Source: a virus. Taken from it: a stretch of 37,768 nucleotides of DNA. Each line of letters opens with the position of its first letter. Position 1 is the first letter of the stretch. Shown here one piece after another: positions 6,925-12,033 of this stretch. A program made the translations under genes and the position numbers. The notes under the pieces were generated by a model. The model had not been told where the DNA came from and made no database searches. It worked only from the letters and a program-made list of their open reading frames with translations. Location: the IMG/VR virus record IMGVR_UViG_3300005329_000018, positions 1 through 37,768 of that record. One strand, 5' to 3'.

Positions 6925-7452
6925 GCTGATCTGACTCTGTACTTCCGGATCAGCTAAGTCAATCACTCGGGCTGCTGCATTCCGCAGCATGGTAGCCAAC
7001 ATGCCACCCTGGCGGGATGCAACAACCGTAACCGGCACACCCTTACTCTGTAATTCGTGGACGAGAGGCGTGAAGTCACCGTCACCAGTGACCAACACGA
7101 TCTCGTCCACGTACTGACACATACGCAATGCATCGATGGCGATCTCAATGTCCATGTTACCCTTGACCTTGCGAACGCCATCGACTTGAACCCAGGACTT
7201 GGCCATCTTGGTGACTACATTGTACCCTCCTTTATCCATCAACCAGTCCAACAGCGGTTGAATACGACGATTGCCATCCGGCGTCTCATCCACAGCGGTG
7301 TAGTAGCCCCACCATACCACCTTCGTATCTCTCCGCATGAACAACTTCTTGAACTTACCGTAATCGATACGGAGTTCAATCTGATTGGCCATGTAGAACA
7401 GGTTCGCGGCATCGATATACACTGCGCATTTGTTCGTTAATCCACCAAACAT
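6907..7452 (-). CDS. NYN-domain (PIN-like) ribonuclease
   Basis: A 181-aa protein of the NYN/LabA (DUF88) type: AVYIDAANLFY near the N-terminus (D14, N17), KGNMDIEIAIDAL in the middle (D101) and LVTGDGDFTPLV (D124, D126). These give the acidic metal-binding site of PIN-like nucleases. Family members cut RNA, so an RNA substrate (tRNA or mRNA) is likely but not shown. The start follows the GGGAGCACACA ribosome-binding site. The 3' end is odd: the last five sense codons and the TAG stop lie inside tRNA-Leu, in frame exactly from the tRNA's first base. A hairpin terminator stands just upstream, so expression may depend on read-through. Confidence 0.85.
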   Translation of the reverse strand: MFGGLTNKCAVYIDAANLFYMANQIELRIDYGKFKKLFMRRDTKVVWWGYYTAVDETPDGNRRIQPLLDWLMDKGGYNVVTKMAKSWVQVDGVRKVKGNMDIEIAIDALRMCQYVDEIVLVTGDGDFTPLVHELQSKGVPVTVVASRQGGMLATMLRNAAARVIDLADPEVQSQISAHLAE

Positions 7453-7470
7453 TGTGTGCTCCCATCAAAC

Positions 7471-7517
7471 AAAAATAGCCCGGCAGCCAGTACACGGAGT
7501 ACTGAACTACCGGGCTA
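7471..7517 (-). terminator. Rho-independent terminator / attenuator before the NYN gene
   Basis: On the minus strand, TAGCCCGG pairs with CCGGGCTA (8 bp). An inner CAGTAC/GTACTG stem (6 bp) closes on a five-base loop, and the hairpin is followed directly by TTTTT. It lies between the basic 194-aa gene and the NYN start, only 19 nt before that start codon. I find no convincing promoter between hairpin and start, so it may act as an attenuator rather than a full stop. Confidence 0.8.
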
Positions 7518-7524
7518 CGAGTTA

Positions 7525-7585
7525 GCCTCCAGTTGGGGAGGCTGCCAGCGCAACCAGTAGCTTCGGGGAGGGAGCTAGGGTTGCG
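7525..7585 (-). other. Tandem hairpins between terminator and upstream gene
   Basis: Two further inverted repeats precede the terminator in the transcript. GCCTCC (7525-7530) pairs with GGAGGC (7537-7542). A larger stem has CGCAACC/GGTTGCG outer arms and TAGCT/AGCTA inner arms (about 7549-7585), reaching into the last codons of the 194-aa gene. Together with the terminator this makes three stems in a row, which could protect the upstream mRNA 3' end or modulate read-through. Confidence 0.45.
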
Positions 7586-8159
7586 AACTTGTGTACACGC
7601 GCTCCGCCTTCCACGTTATTGTTGATTGTCGGAAGACTTCCTTAGCGCGATCGGCACTGCCATATGTGATTGACCCGCGCAGCACGTACTTGTCCTGTTG
7701 CACGAAGAACACGCAGGTCTTTGGACCATTGTAGAACATGCGCGTAATGGAAAAACGCGTACGTTCTACGATCACACTGGCAAAGATATCCTCTACTGCA
7801 ACTGGCGGAAGAATGGCTTCAATAGCCTGTCTCTCCGTGCTGGTAGCCTGCTTGAAGAATGCATTGGCAGTCAAGTCAACTGCTCGTGGCGGCATCTTGG
7901 CGTGACTGTGCACGCCCAAAGTATGGGTGATGTCACCCGTATGACGCTGCGTGCCTAAGCCGCGCATCTCACGGGGAACAATGCCATATGCGGTATTGTC
8001 CCGCACACGGACATTCTCAGCCCAGAACTTGGCCAAGCCATTGGACCGACTATTGAAGTCGGCGTCCACTGTGCTAAGTTGCGAGAATTGTTTGAAGGTT
8101 CCTCGTCTACGCTGAATGCGTTGACGGCGCATCTTGATAACCACCGGGTTCCGTGCCAT
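7575..8159 (-). CDS. Basic hypothetical protein, 194 aa
   Basis: A 194-aa protein with a very basic N-terminus (MARNPVVIKMRRQRIQRRRG), then a mixed alpha/beta body with RFSITRMFYNGPKTCVFF and YVLRGSITYGSADRAKEVF. The C-terminal part could be a small beta-sheet domain. It has its own promoter (8185-8212) about 20 nt upstream of the leader and a GGGGAG ribosome-binding site, and it ends before a terminator, so it forms a single-gene transcription unit. Such units often encode early abundant proteins, but no family was recognised. Confidence 0.7.
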   Translation of the reverse strand: MARNPVVIKMRRQRIQRRRGTFKQFSQLSTVDADFNSRSNGLAKFWAENVRVRDNTAYGIVPREMRGLGTQRHTGDITHTLGVHSHAKMPPRAVDLTANAFFKQATSTERQAIEAILPPVAVEDIFASVIVERTRFSITRMFYNGPKTCVFFVQQDKYVLRGSITYGSADRAKEVFRQSTITWKAERVYTSSQP

Positions 8160-8184
8160 GCCTTAGTCTCCCCATTGTCTAAAT

Positions 8185-8212
8185 AGTATAGCAGGCTTGA
8201 ATTCTTACGCAA
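8185..8212 (-). promoter_or_regulatory. Sigma70-like promoter, copy P1
   Basis: Minus strand: -35 TTGCGT (8212-8207), 16-bp spacer, -10 TATACT (8190-8185), with the ATG of the 194-aa gene 26 nt further on. The block from TTTG through the -10 to ACAAT is closely repeated at 9238-9265, including the spacer words TAAG and AAGC and the motif TGCTATACTAT. Similarity that extends through spacer and start region suggests binding sites beyond the two core boxes. Confidence 0.75.
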
Positions 8213-8219
8213 ACAGAAC

Positions 8220-8393
8220 TCAGATACAGAAATCGTCCGGATCGTGCTTAAGCCAGACCAGTGACGGCAATGGCTTAGTCCGTTTGTAGATTTCGGCCTT
8301 AACTCTGCCGTCCTTCCACACGGTGAATGGTTGACCCGTCTAGTAACACTTAAAGATAGCCTGAGCGCAGGCGATGATGACATCGTCGTCCAC
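8220..8393 (-). pseudogene. Small gene with in-frame amber codon
   Basis: After the stop of the 47-aa gene, a GTG at 8393-8391 with GAGGT eight bases upstream opens a frame reading VDDDVIIACAQAIFKCY. It then meets TAG at 8342-8340 and continues for 39 more codons (TGQPFTVWKDGRVKAEIYKR and on) to TGA at 8222-8220. The post-stop part reads like a real protein and has no good start of its own. Either the gene is broken, the amber is read through, or the sequence has an error at one base. Other genes here end in TAG, so the code is not reassigned. Confidence 0.45.
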
Positions 8394-8399
8394 GACACG

Positions 8400-8543
8400 T
8401 TACCTCATGATTAGGAGATGTTGAGCCATCCAACTGGCATGCGCCAGGTGCTCTGGCGTACCACCTAAATCACAGAATGCCATGGCAACTAGGGCTGCTG
8501 CCCACGCTGCCCCTATAACTGCCTTTAACTGTTCGTATGTCAT
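8400..8543 (-). CDS. 47-aa hypothetical protein
   Basis: MTYEQLKAVIGAAWAAALVA followed by MAFCDLGGTPEHLAHASWMA and QHLLIMR. The ATG at 8543 has AGGAG five bases upstream, which decides it against longer in-frame starts that run through two upstream genes. The first 24 residues are Ala-rich and could form a hydrophobic helix or weak membrane segment. It is part of a run of very small genes downstream of the promoter at 9238-9265. No family was recognised. Confidence 0.55.
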   Translation of the reverse strand: MTYEQLKAVIGAAWAAALVAMAFCDLGGTPEHLAHASWMAQHLLIMR

Positions 8544-8551
8544 AACTACTC

Positions 8552-8677
8552 CTAGCGCACGATGACGTGCGGAAACGTGTTCTTGATGTGGTATTGAATG
8601 CGTGCCAAGTTCAGCCAGTGCAGGCCGATCACGACACACGCCATCATTGAGAAGCTGATGATTGCTTGCTTCAGCAT
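8552..8677 (-). CDS. 41-aa membrane peptide
   Basis: A short frame reading MLKQAIISFSMMACVVIGLH and then WLNLARIQYHIKNTFPHVIVR. Residues 4-22 form a single hydrophobic membrane helix, and the C-terminus is basic, which would keep it on the cytoplasmic side. It starts 2 nt after the stop of the zinc-ribbon gene and ends 8 nt before the 47-aa gene, consistent with an operon of tiny proteins. Its role is unknown. Confidence 0.5.
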   Translation of the reverse strand: MLKQAIISFSMMACVVIGLHWLNLARIQYHIKNTFPHVIVR

Positions 8678-8679
8678 GG

Positions 8680-8844
8680 TCAATACTCGTTCTTACGCGC
8701 GATGCGTTCGCGCTTGCGTTCCTCGTACTCTTCGAGACTATCTTCAAAACAGTCGTAACACAGCTTGTCTTGCAGAAAGCCGTTATCATCATCGCCGATC
8801 CACTCGGCTTTAAACGCGCCACCGCACCGTTGACACTTGAGCAT
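8680..8844 (-). CDS. Small zinc-ribbon protein
   Basis: A 54-aa protein starting MLKCQRCGGAFKAEWIGDDD, with a second pair in LCYDCFED: a CxxC...CxxC ribbon of about 25 residues, followed by a charged helix EEYEERKRERIARKNEY. The ATG at 8844 puts the first Cys pair at residues 4-7; a longer frame upstream lacks a ribosome-binding site. Such ribbons bind zinc and usually contact nucleic acid or protein. It is one of three Cys-pair miniproteins in this window. Confidence 0.65.
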   Translation of the reverse strand: MLKCQRCGGAFKAEWIGDDDNGFLQDKLCYDCFEDSLEEYEERKRERIARKNEY

Positions 8845-8904
8845 TGTTTTCCCCGTTGTTAGAATTGAGAGGTAGTTTATAGTCATACCCCAGGACTACG
8901 CGCA

Positions 8905-9186
8905 CTAGATGCCGGCAGTGACTTTCTTCAGATACCGATCTAAGAGATCGGCGTTGCTGCCCTTGGGCCAGATCACGCGGCCGTCGTAGACGCGGACGCC
9001 GGGGCAATCCAACGCATAGTCAATCACGAAAACACCGTCATCCGTGGTCGAGATGACCACGTTGGAGTTGAGTTGCTGCGTGATCCAACCCGCAACACTC
9101 AGAACGATGGGATAATCCCCACGTTCCAAATCTGCCACATCCAGCTTTTGACCGGACATGTTAATGACTTCCACAGGTTTGGACAT
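8905..9186 (-). CDS. Hypothetical protein, 93 aa
   Basis: A 93-aa acidic/neutral protein, MSKPVEVINMSGQKLDVADL, with a hydrophobic core YPIVLSVAGWITQQL, strands VVISTTDDGVFVIDYAL and VRVYDGRVIW, and a C-terminal helix. I chose ATG 9186, preceded by GGGGAAAGC; the frame opens eight codons earlier without a better site. It is the first gene after promoter P2 (9238-9265), with a leader of about 45 nt, so it is probably expressed early. No family was recognised. Confidence 0.65.
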   Translation of the reverse strand: MSKPVEVINMSGQKLDVADLERGDYPIVLSVAGWITQQLNSNVVISTTDDGVFVIDYALDCPGVRVYDGRVIWPKGSNADLLDRYLKKVTAGI

Positions 9187-9237
9187 CTGTGCTTTCCCCA
9201 GAGCTAGCAATCGAAGACGATCTCCGATTGTATTTAT

Positions 9238-9265
9238 AGTATAGCATGCTTAAGTCCTTATCCAA
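9238..9265 (-). promoter_or_regulatory. Sigma70-like promoter, copy P2
   Basis: Minus strand: -35 TTGGAT (9265-9260), 16-bp spacer, -10 TATACT (9243-9238). It heads the cluster of small genes ending near 8220. It shares TTTG, TAAG, AAGC, TGCTATACTAT and ACAAT at identical positions with P1 at 8185-8212. Confidence 0.75.
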
Positions 9266-9401
9266 AGCTACCAACCCACTGGGAAATCATTTAAACGCAC
9301 GTACGGCCATTTCTGTGGCTTTACGGGGCATTCTATAGGGCATCTTAGATGGCTAAATGCAGGCAAACAAGCGTGCAAAATCGACCTATCATGCTACATG
9401 G

Positions 9402-9442
9402 TGTGGCAAAAATGCCACAACTTCTGTTGCACAGAAGCAACA
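9402..9442. repeat. Cluster of small dyads upstream of P2
   Basis: TGTGGCA (9402-9408) and TGCCACA (9413-9419) flank AAAA as a perfect 7-bp dyad. Immediately after, CTTCTGT (9421-9427) and ACAGAAG (9431-9437) form another. An alternative 6-bp dyad, TGTTGC/GCAACA (9425-9430 and 9437-9442), is mutually exclusive with it. A further TGCAACA lies at 9464-9470. The stretch 9266-9484 shows no gene. These could be operator sites or a switchable RNA leader; I cannot tell which. Confidence 0.45.
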
Positions 9443-9484
9443 CAAAATAAAGTGCGACATAAATGCAACACCACGCAAGGCAAT

Positions 9485-9521
9485 AAAAAACCCCGCACTC
9501 CACAATCAAGTGGAGGCGGGG
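9485..9521 (-). terminator. Strong Rho-independent terminator
   Basis: On the minus strand CCCCGC and CTCCAC pair with GTGGAG and GCGGGG (12 bp with one bulged A) around a six-base loop, followed directly by TTTTTT. It ends the transcript of the 358-aa gene, whose stop is 20 nt upstream. Confidence 0.9.
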
Positions 9522-9540
9522 CTTGGGTAGTTGGGTAGGA

Positions 9541-10617
9541 TCAGGCGGCCGCTTTGGCAGTCTCGGTTCCCATCGTCAGGGCATCCACCTTGACTTTGAC
9601 GTCCTTGTGCTCAAGGATGAGCGAGAGAGCGTCATGCAGGTTGACCAAGGTCTTAACCCGGTCATCCGCACCATTCTCGCTGTAGTACGCGATCAGGGCG
9701 CGGAAGTCTTTCGCGTCCTTGCGGGCCGCTTCGAGGTAGTGCAGTTCCTTCGAGGTAGCCGTCTCGAAGGCAACGGGGCTGTTGACGTGGAATTCCGGCG
9801 GCGTCTCCGGCGGCTTCTCACGCTTGTTGGACGTGATGAAAGTGCCGTAGGTCTTGTCGCCGGCCAGCGTCTTGTCCACGCTGAGCCGCAGGAAGTTCGG
9901 GATTGAGAACAACATGGCTCGCGCCGCGTTGGTCGCATCCTGCACCATGATCAAACGCGGAGACTTGCGGTTGATTTCCGTCTCCGGCCTGCCGTCCTTG
10001 CCGATCACGGCCTTGCCATCGTTACCGATAACCGGGTTCGTGTCGTACCCCACCGTGACAGACGGGAGACGTTCGTGAACGTCGCGCATCTGGTGGTAGA
10101 GTTGGACGGCCATGCGCAGCTTGCCGTAGAACGTGGTGAACTTGCCATCCAAGTCCGCCTTGGCACGCTTGCGCTCGTGCTCCGGCATCGTCGAATATCT
10201 GTTCTTCACGTTCTCTTGCTGAGACTGCGAGACCATGCTGCGCTCATCGAGGATGAGCTTACCCACCGGGTGACGCTCGGCCACCACCCGCCAGAACGAT
10301 CCGTCGGTCTCACGACCTTCGGGGTTCTTGTAGCGGAAGAGATCGAACGGCTTGTTGCCGGTATGTCCCTCGATGCTACCCACTTCCGGCCACATGTCGA
10401 ACGACATCTCCTCGTGCTCGGCCATGTGTTCCATGAGCGAGAAGTGGATCGCGGCCGTGGAAAGCTGGTCCTCGAACTTCACCTCCACGGCGTGTTCGAA
10501 TTGCGCCGTGAGATCGGAAGACTGCGCGAGGAAGCTTGCAGCATTGCCCGCCTTGGCGGAAATCTGTGCAGCTTCGTTCGCGGTGAGGATGCGTTTCACT
10601 TCGAACTTGAGAGGCAT
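9541..10617 (-). CDS. Unknown GC-rich early protein, 358 aa
   Basis: A 358-aa protein with an Ala-rich start (MPLKFEVKRILTANEAAQIS), several helical stretches, and a central segment with a duplicated GNDGKAVIGKDGRPE-like turn. Then come FLRLSVDKTLAGDKTYGTFI and a C-terminal helical region ending TAKAAA. No membrane segment or nucleotide-binding motif is seen. The start follows the GGAGCACAC ribosome-binding site. A small hairpin with CATGGA/TCCATG arms (10638-10663) lies in the leader, and a strong terminator follows. Its base composition matches the 482-aa gene at 4805 rather than the right arm. It looks like an independently transcribed, well-expressed gene of unknown role. Confidence 0.75.
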   Translation of the reverse strand: MPLKFEVKRILTANEAAQISAKAGNAASFLAQSSDLTAQFEHAVEVKFEDQLSTAAIHFSLMEHMAEHEEMSFDMWPEVGSIEGHTGNKPFDLFRYKNPEGRETDGSFWRVVAERHPVGKLILDERSMVSQSQQENVKNRYSTMPEHERKRAKADLDGKFTTFYGKLRMAVQLYHQMRDVHERLPSVTVGYDTNPVIGNDGKAVIGKDGRPETEINRKSPRLIMVQDATNAARAMLFSIPNFLRLSVDKTLAGDKTYGTFITSNKREKPPETPPEFHVNSPVAFETATSKELHYLEAARKDAKDFRALIAYYSENGADDRVKTLVNLHDALSLILEHKDVKVKVDALTMGTETAKAAA

Positions 10618-10729
10618 TGCAGTGTGCTCCAGTTAGGCATGGACAGCACTATTGCCATCCATGTAACGTAGCCTACCACGTTCGAACACCTATACCAAGT
10701 GGCACAGGGAAACAAAACATGATAGGGGC

Positions 10730-10754
10730 GTTATGCACAGCCTGCATCTAACCC
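10730..10754 (+). repeat. 25-bp inverted repeat, arm A
   Basis: Reads GTTATGCACAG, C, CT, G, CA, T, CTAACCC on the plus strand. The reverse complement of 11225-11249 matches 22 of 25 positions; the three differences are transitions. The two arms face each other across the genes at 10764-10997 and 11007-11204, so the unit is bounded like a cassette. No target-site duplication is visible outside the arms. Confidence 0.65.
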
Positions 10755-10763
10755 GCTAGTAGT

Positions 10764-10997
10764 TCAGTGAGTTAACTCCCACAAGCAAATGGCATTCCAC
10801 ATCTCAGTTTCCATGTAGCCATTGATCCACAACCAATCCGTCATCTCCCAAGACACGGGATGAATTGGTGCTGGCACTGGGTAGCGTGGCGGACGAACGC
10901 CCATTAGATAGCCGATACCTTGCTCGGCAATCTCATACGTCGCATCGCTGGTAATAACTGGGAAGTCTAAACCCCAGCCGTGGTCGATTGTGATCAT
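10764..10997 (-). CDS. Hypothetical protein, 77 aa
   Basis: A 77-aa Trp- and Pro-rich protein, MITIDHGWGLDFPVITSDAT, with VRPPRYPVPAPIHP in the middle and a C-terminus WNAICLWELTH. The aromatic and proline content with few charges suggests a compact beta-rich or partly extended fold. GAGGGA before the ATG supports the start. It lies 9 nt after the upstream gene, between the inverted repeats 10730-10754 and 11225-11249. No family was recognised. Confidence 0.6.
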   Translation of the reverse strand: MITIDHGWGLDFPVITSDATYEIAEQGIGYLMGVRPPRYPVPAPIHPVSWEMTDWLWINGYMETEMWNAICLWELTH

Positions 10998-11006
10998 GTC
11001 TATCCC

Positions 11007-11204
11007 TCACCGTGTCGTGAACGTGTAGCCATCCGCGTTCAGCTTAGCCTTGAAGGCTTCGCTCGCTGCGTGCCATGCCTTGTGAGCATGAGCGTAGGCT
11101 TCGCTCTCTGTGTTGAAGAACAGCGGCGTGACATACACGCCATCATCAAACAACACCACGGGTTGAAACGGACCCGTGCCTCTTGTCGTTGGGTAGAACA
11201 TCAT
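11007..11204 (-). CDS. Hypothetical protein, 65 aa
   Basis: A 65-aa protein beginning MMFYPTTRGTGPFQPVVLFD, with a strand-rich first half and a helix SEAYAHAHKAWHAASEAFKA in the second. I chose the tandem ATGATG at 11204 because AAAGGA lies eight bases upstream; the frame is open further, but earlier Met codons fall inside the inverted repeat region and lack a site. Arm B of the repeat ends about 20 nt upstream of the start, so any structure there could affect translation. Confidence 0.6.
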   Translation of the reverse strand: MMFYPTTRGTGPFQPVVLFDDGVYVTPLFFNTESEAYAHAHKAWHAASEAFKAKLNADGYTFTTR

Positions 11205-11224
11205 GTCTGCATCCTTTCCCATGC

Positions 11225-11249
11225 GGGTTAGGTGTAGACTGTGCATAAC
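11225..11249 (-). repeat. 25-bp inverted repeat, arm B
   Basis: Minus strand reads GTTATGCACAG, T, CT, A, CA, C, CTAACCC, the partner of arm A at 10730-10754. It abuts the next repeat (11250-11274) with no spare base, so the 45-bp gap between two gene units is built almost wholly of two repeat arms. Confidence 0.65.
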
Positions 11250-11274
11250 CTAGCTAGTGCCTTTGTCTGTCCCG
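11250..11274 (+). repeat. 25-bp inverted repeat, arm X
   Basis: Plus strand starts CTAGCTAGTG and ends CTGTCCCG. The reverse complement of 11614-11638 matches 21 of 25 positions, and all four differences are C/T transitions. Together with arm Y it encloses the 99-aa gene at 11295-11594. Confidence 0.6.
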
Positions 11275-11294
11275 TAGTTGAAGGGGGTTGTTGT

Positions 11295-11594
11295 TTACGC
11301 GGCCTTCGGGTTCTTGCCCAAGTATTCGTTGAGCAAGTTCTCGATTGCCACGTTCGACATGAACAGGCTCTTGCCCTCGTCTCGCACCATGACACCAGCC
11401 GTGGCATTGTAGGCCACGTCGTGCGTCATGTGCGCGGTATTCGAGAACACATTCATCAGCGCGTCGGCGACATGCTCGGCGTGCTTGGCATCGTAGCACT
11501 GCACCATTCCGCGCGTCACCTTGTGTGACCTCGGGATGTGAGTGTCCGGATCGCGCACCGAAAAGCGCGCGGTAACTTGAACGTTGTGGTCCAT
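11295..11594 (-). CDS. Hypothetical protein, 99 aa
   Basis: A 99-aa His-rich soluble protein: MDHNVQVTARFSVRDPDTHI, then helix-like CYDAKHAEHVADALMNVFSN and a C-terminal VAIENLLNEYLGKNPKAA. A GGAGATAGTCC ribosome-binding site supports the start. It is the most upstream gene of the leftward arm and is directly preceded by the putative structured RNA at 11640-11985, which could be its leader. It is enclosed by repeat arms X and Y. No family was recognised. Confidence 0.65.
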   Translation of the reverse strand: MDHNVQVTARFSVRDPDTHIPRSHKVTRGMVQCYDAKHAEHVADALMNVFSNTAHMTHDVAYNATAGVMVRDEGKSLFMSNVAIENLLNEYLGKNPKAA

Positions 11595-11613
11595 GGACTA
11601 TCTCCGTTGTTCG

Positions 11614-11638
11614 CGGGACAGGCAGGGACACTAGCTAG
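11614..11638 (-). repeat. 25-bp inverted repeat, arm Y
   Basis: Minus strand starts CTAGCTAGTG and ends CTGTCCCG, the partner of 11250-11274. It lies 20 nt upstream of the 99-aa gene's start codon, the same position relative to the gene as arm B has to the 65-aa gene. Confidence 0.6.
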
Positions 11639-11639
11639 T

Positions 11640-11985
11640 CTTGCTACGGACCGTCCACTATTCGGGAGGCGCGCCTATGTCTGTATCGCCGATGCAATCT
11701 GATCGTTGCCACGGTGGGGGCCATGACCAAAAGCTATGGTCAAGCTCGTTAACCCCATGCTTTCTCGAAGTCAGCGTCAACGCTTCGCTACTCAGGCTTT
11801 CGGCCCTTTCATCCTACGTCTTAGCCTTCGGAGATACCATGCCATCCGGCATGACTAACGGCTGTAGCCTTGCGGCTCGCGCCTTGCCCTTGGTATCCCG
11901 CCGGTGGGTTCGTCAAGAGAGGGAAGCCGCAGCTGCCCCGCAACCCATCCGGTATGCCCTTGTCCCATATCCCGATGGTTCCCTC
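11640..11985 (-). ncRNA. Putative structured RNA, family not recognised
   Basis: This GC-rich stretch has no convincing gene but many nested complementary arms: 11919-11925 with 11979-11985 (7 bp), 11965-11968 with 11975-11978, 11833-11839 with 11891-11897 (7 bp, enclosing two hairpins at 11840-11851 and 11860-11883), 11766-11770 with 11783-11787, and 11715-11719 with 11753-11757 around 11725-11729 with 11737-11741. One loop is GCAA (a GNRA tetraloop) only on the minus strand, which favours leftward transcription. It could be a stand-alone RNA or the leader of the leftward arm. It lacks group I intron core words, a group II domain V, and tmRNA or RNase P signatures. Confidence 0.42.
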
Positions 11986-11996
11986 AATCGAATAAT

Positions 11997-12033
11997 TGTA
12001 TCGTTTGTATCGTCCGTGTATCGTCTGTATCGT
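11997..12033 (+). repeat. Iteron-like array, four TGTATCGT copies
   Basis: Exact TGTATCGT copies start at 11997, 12006, 12017 and 12026, spaced 9, 11 and 9 bp, close to one helical turn each. A one-base variant (TGTATCGC) lies at 11682. Helically phased direct repeats next to AT-rich DNA, between the two divergent arms, are typical of initiator- or regulator-binding arrays. I cannot say whether this is an origin. Confidence 0.55.

Noticed and set aside
8400-8822. Frame of 140 codons spanning three small genes
   Set aside because: Only its last 47 codons have a ribosome-binding site; the rest is antisense-like shadow of the 41-aa and zinc-ribbon genes in another frame.
10075-10671. Plus-strand frame of 198 codons opposite the 358-aa gene
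   Set aside because: Antisense shadow of a GC-rich gene, no start signal, and it runs across the leader hairpin.
11932-11944. GCTGCCCCGCAAC, like the cobalamin riboswitch core
   Set aside because: The other required parts (GGTGAAAATCC-like stem and B12 box downstream) are absent or in the wrong order, and the plus orientation does not lead into a suitable gene.
11997-12033. Repeat array considered as CRISPR
   Set aside because: Repeats are 8 bp with 1-3 bp between them; no spacers of proper length and no cas genes.
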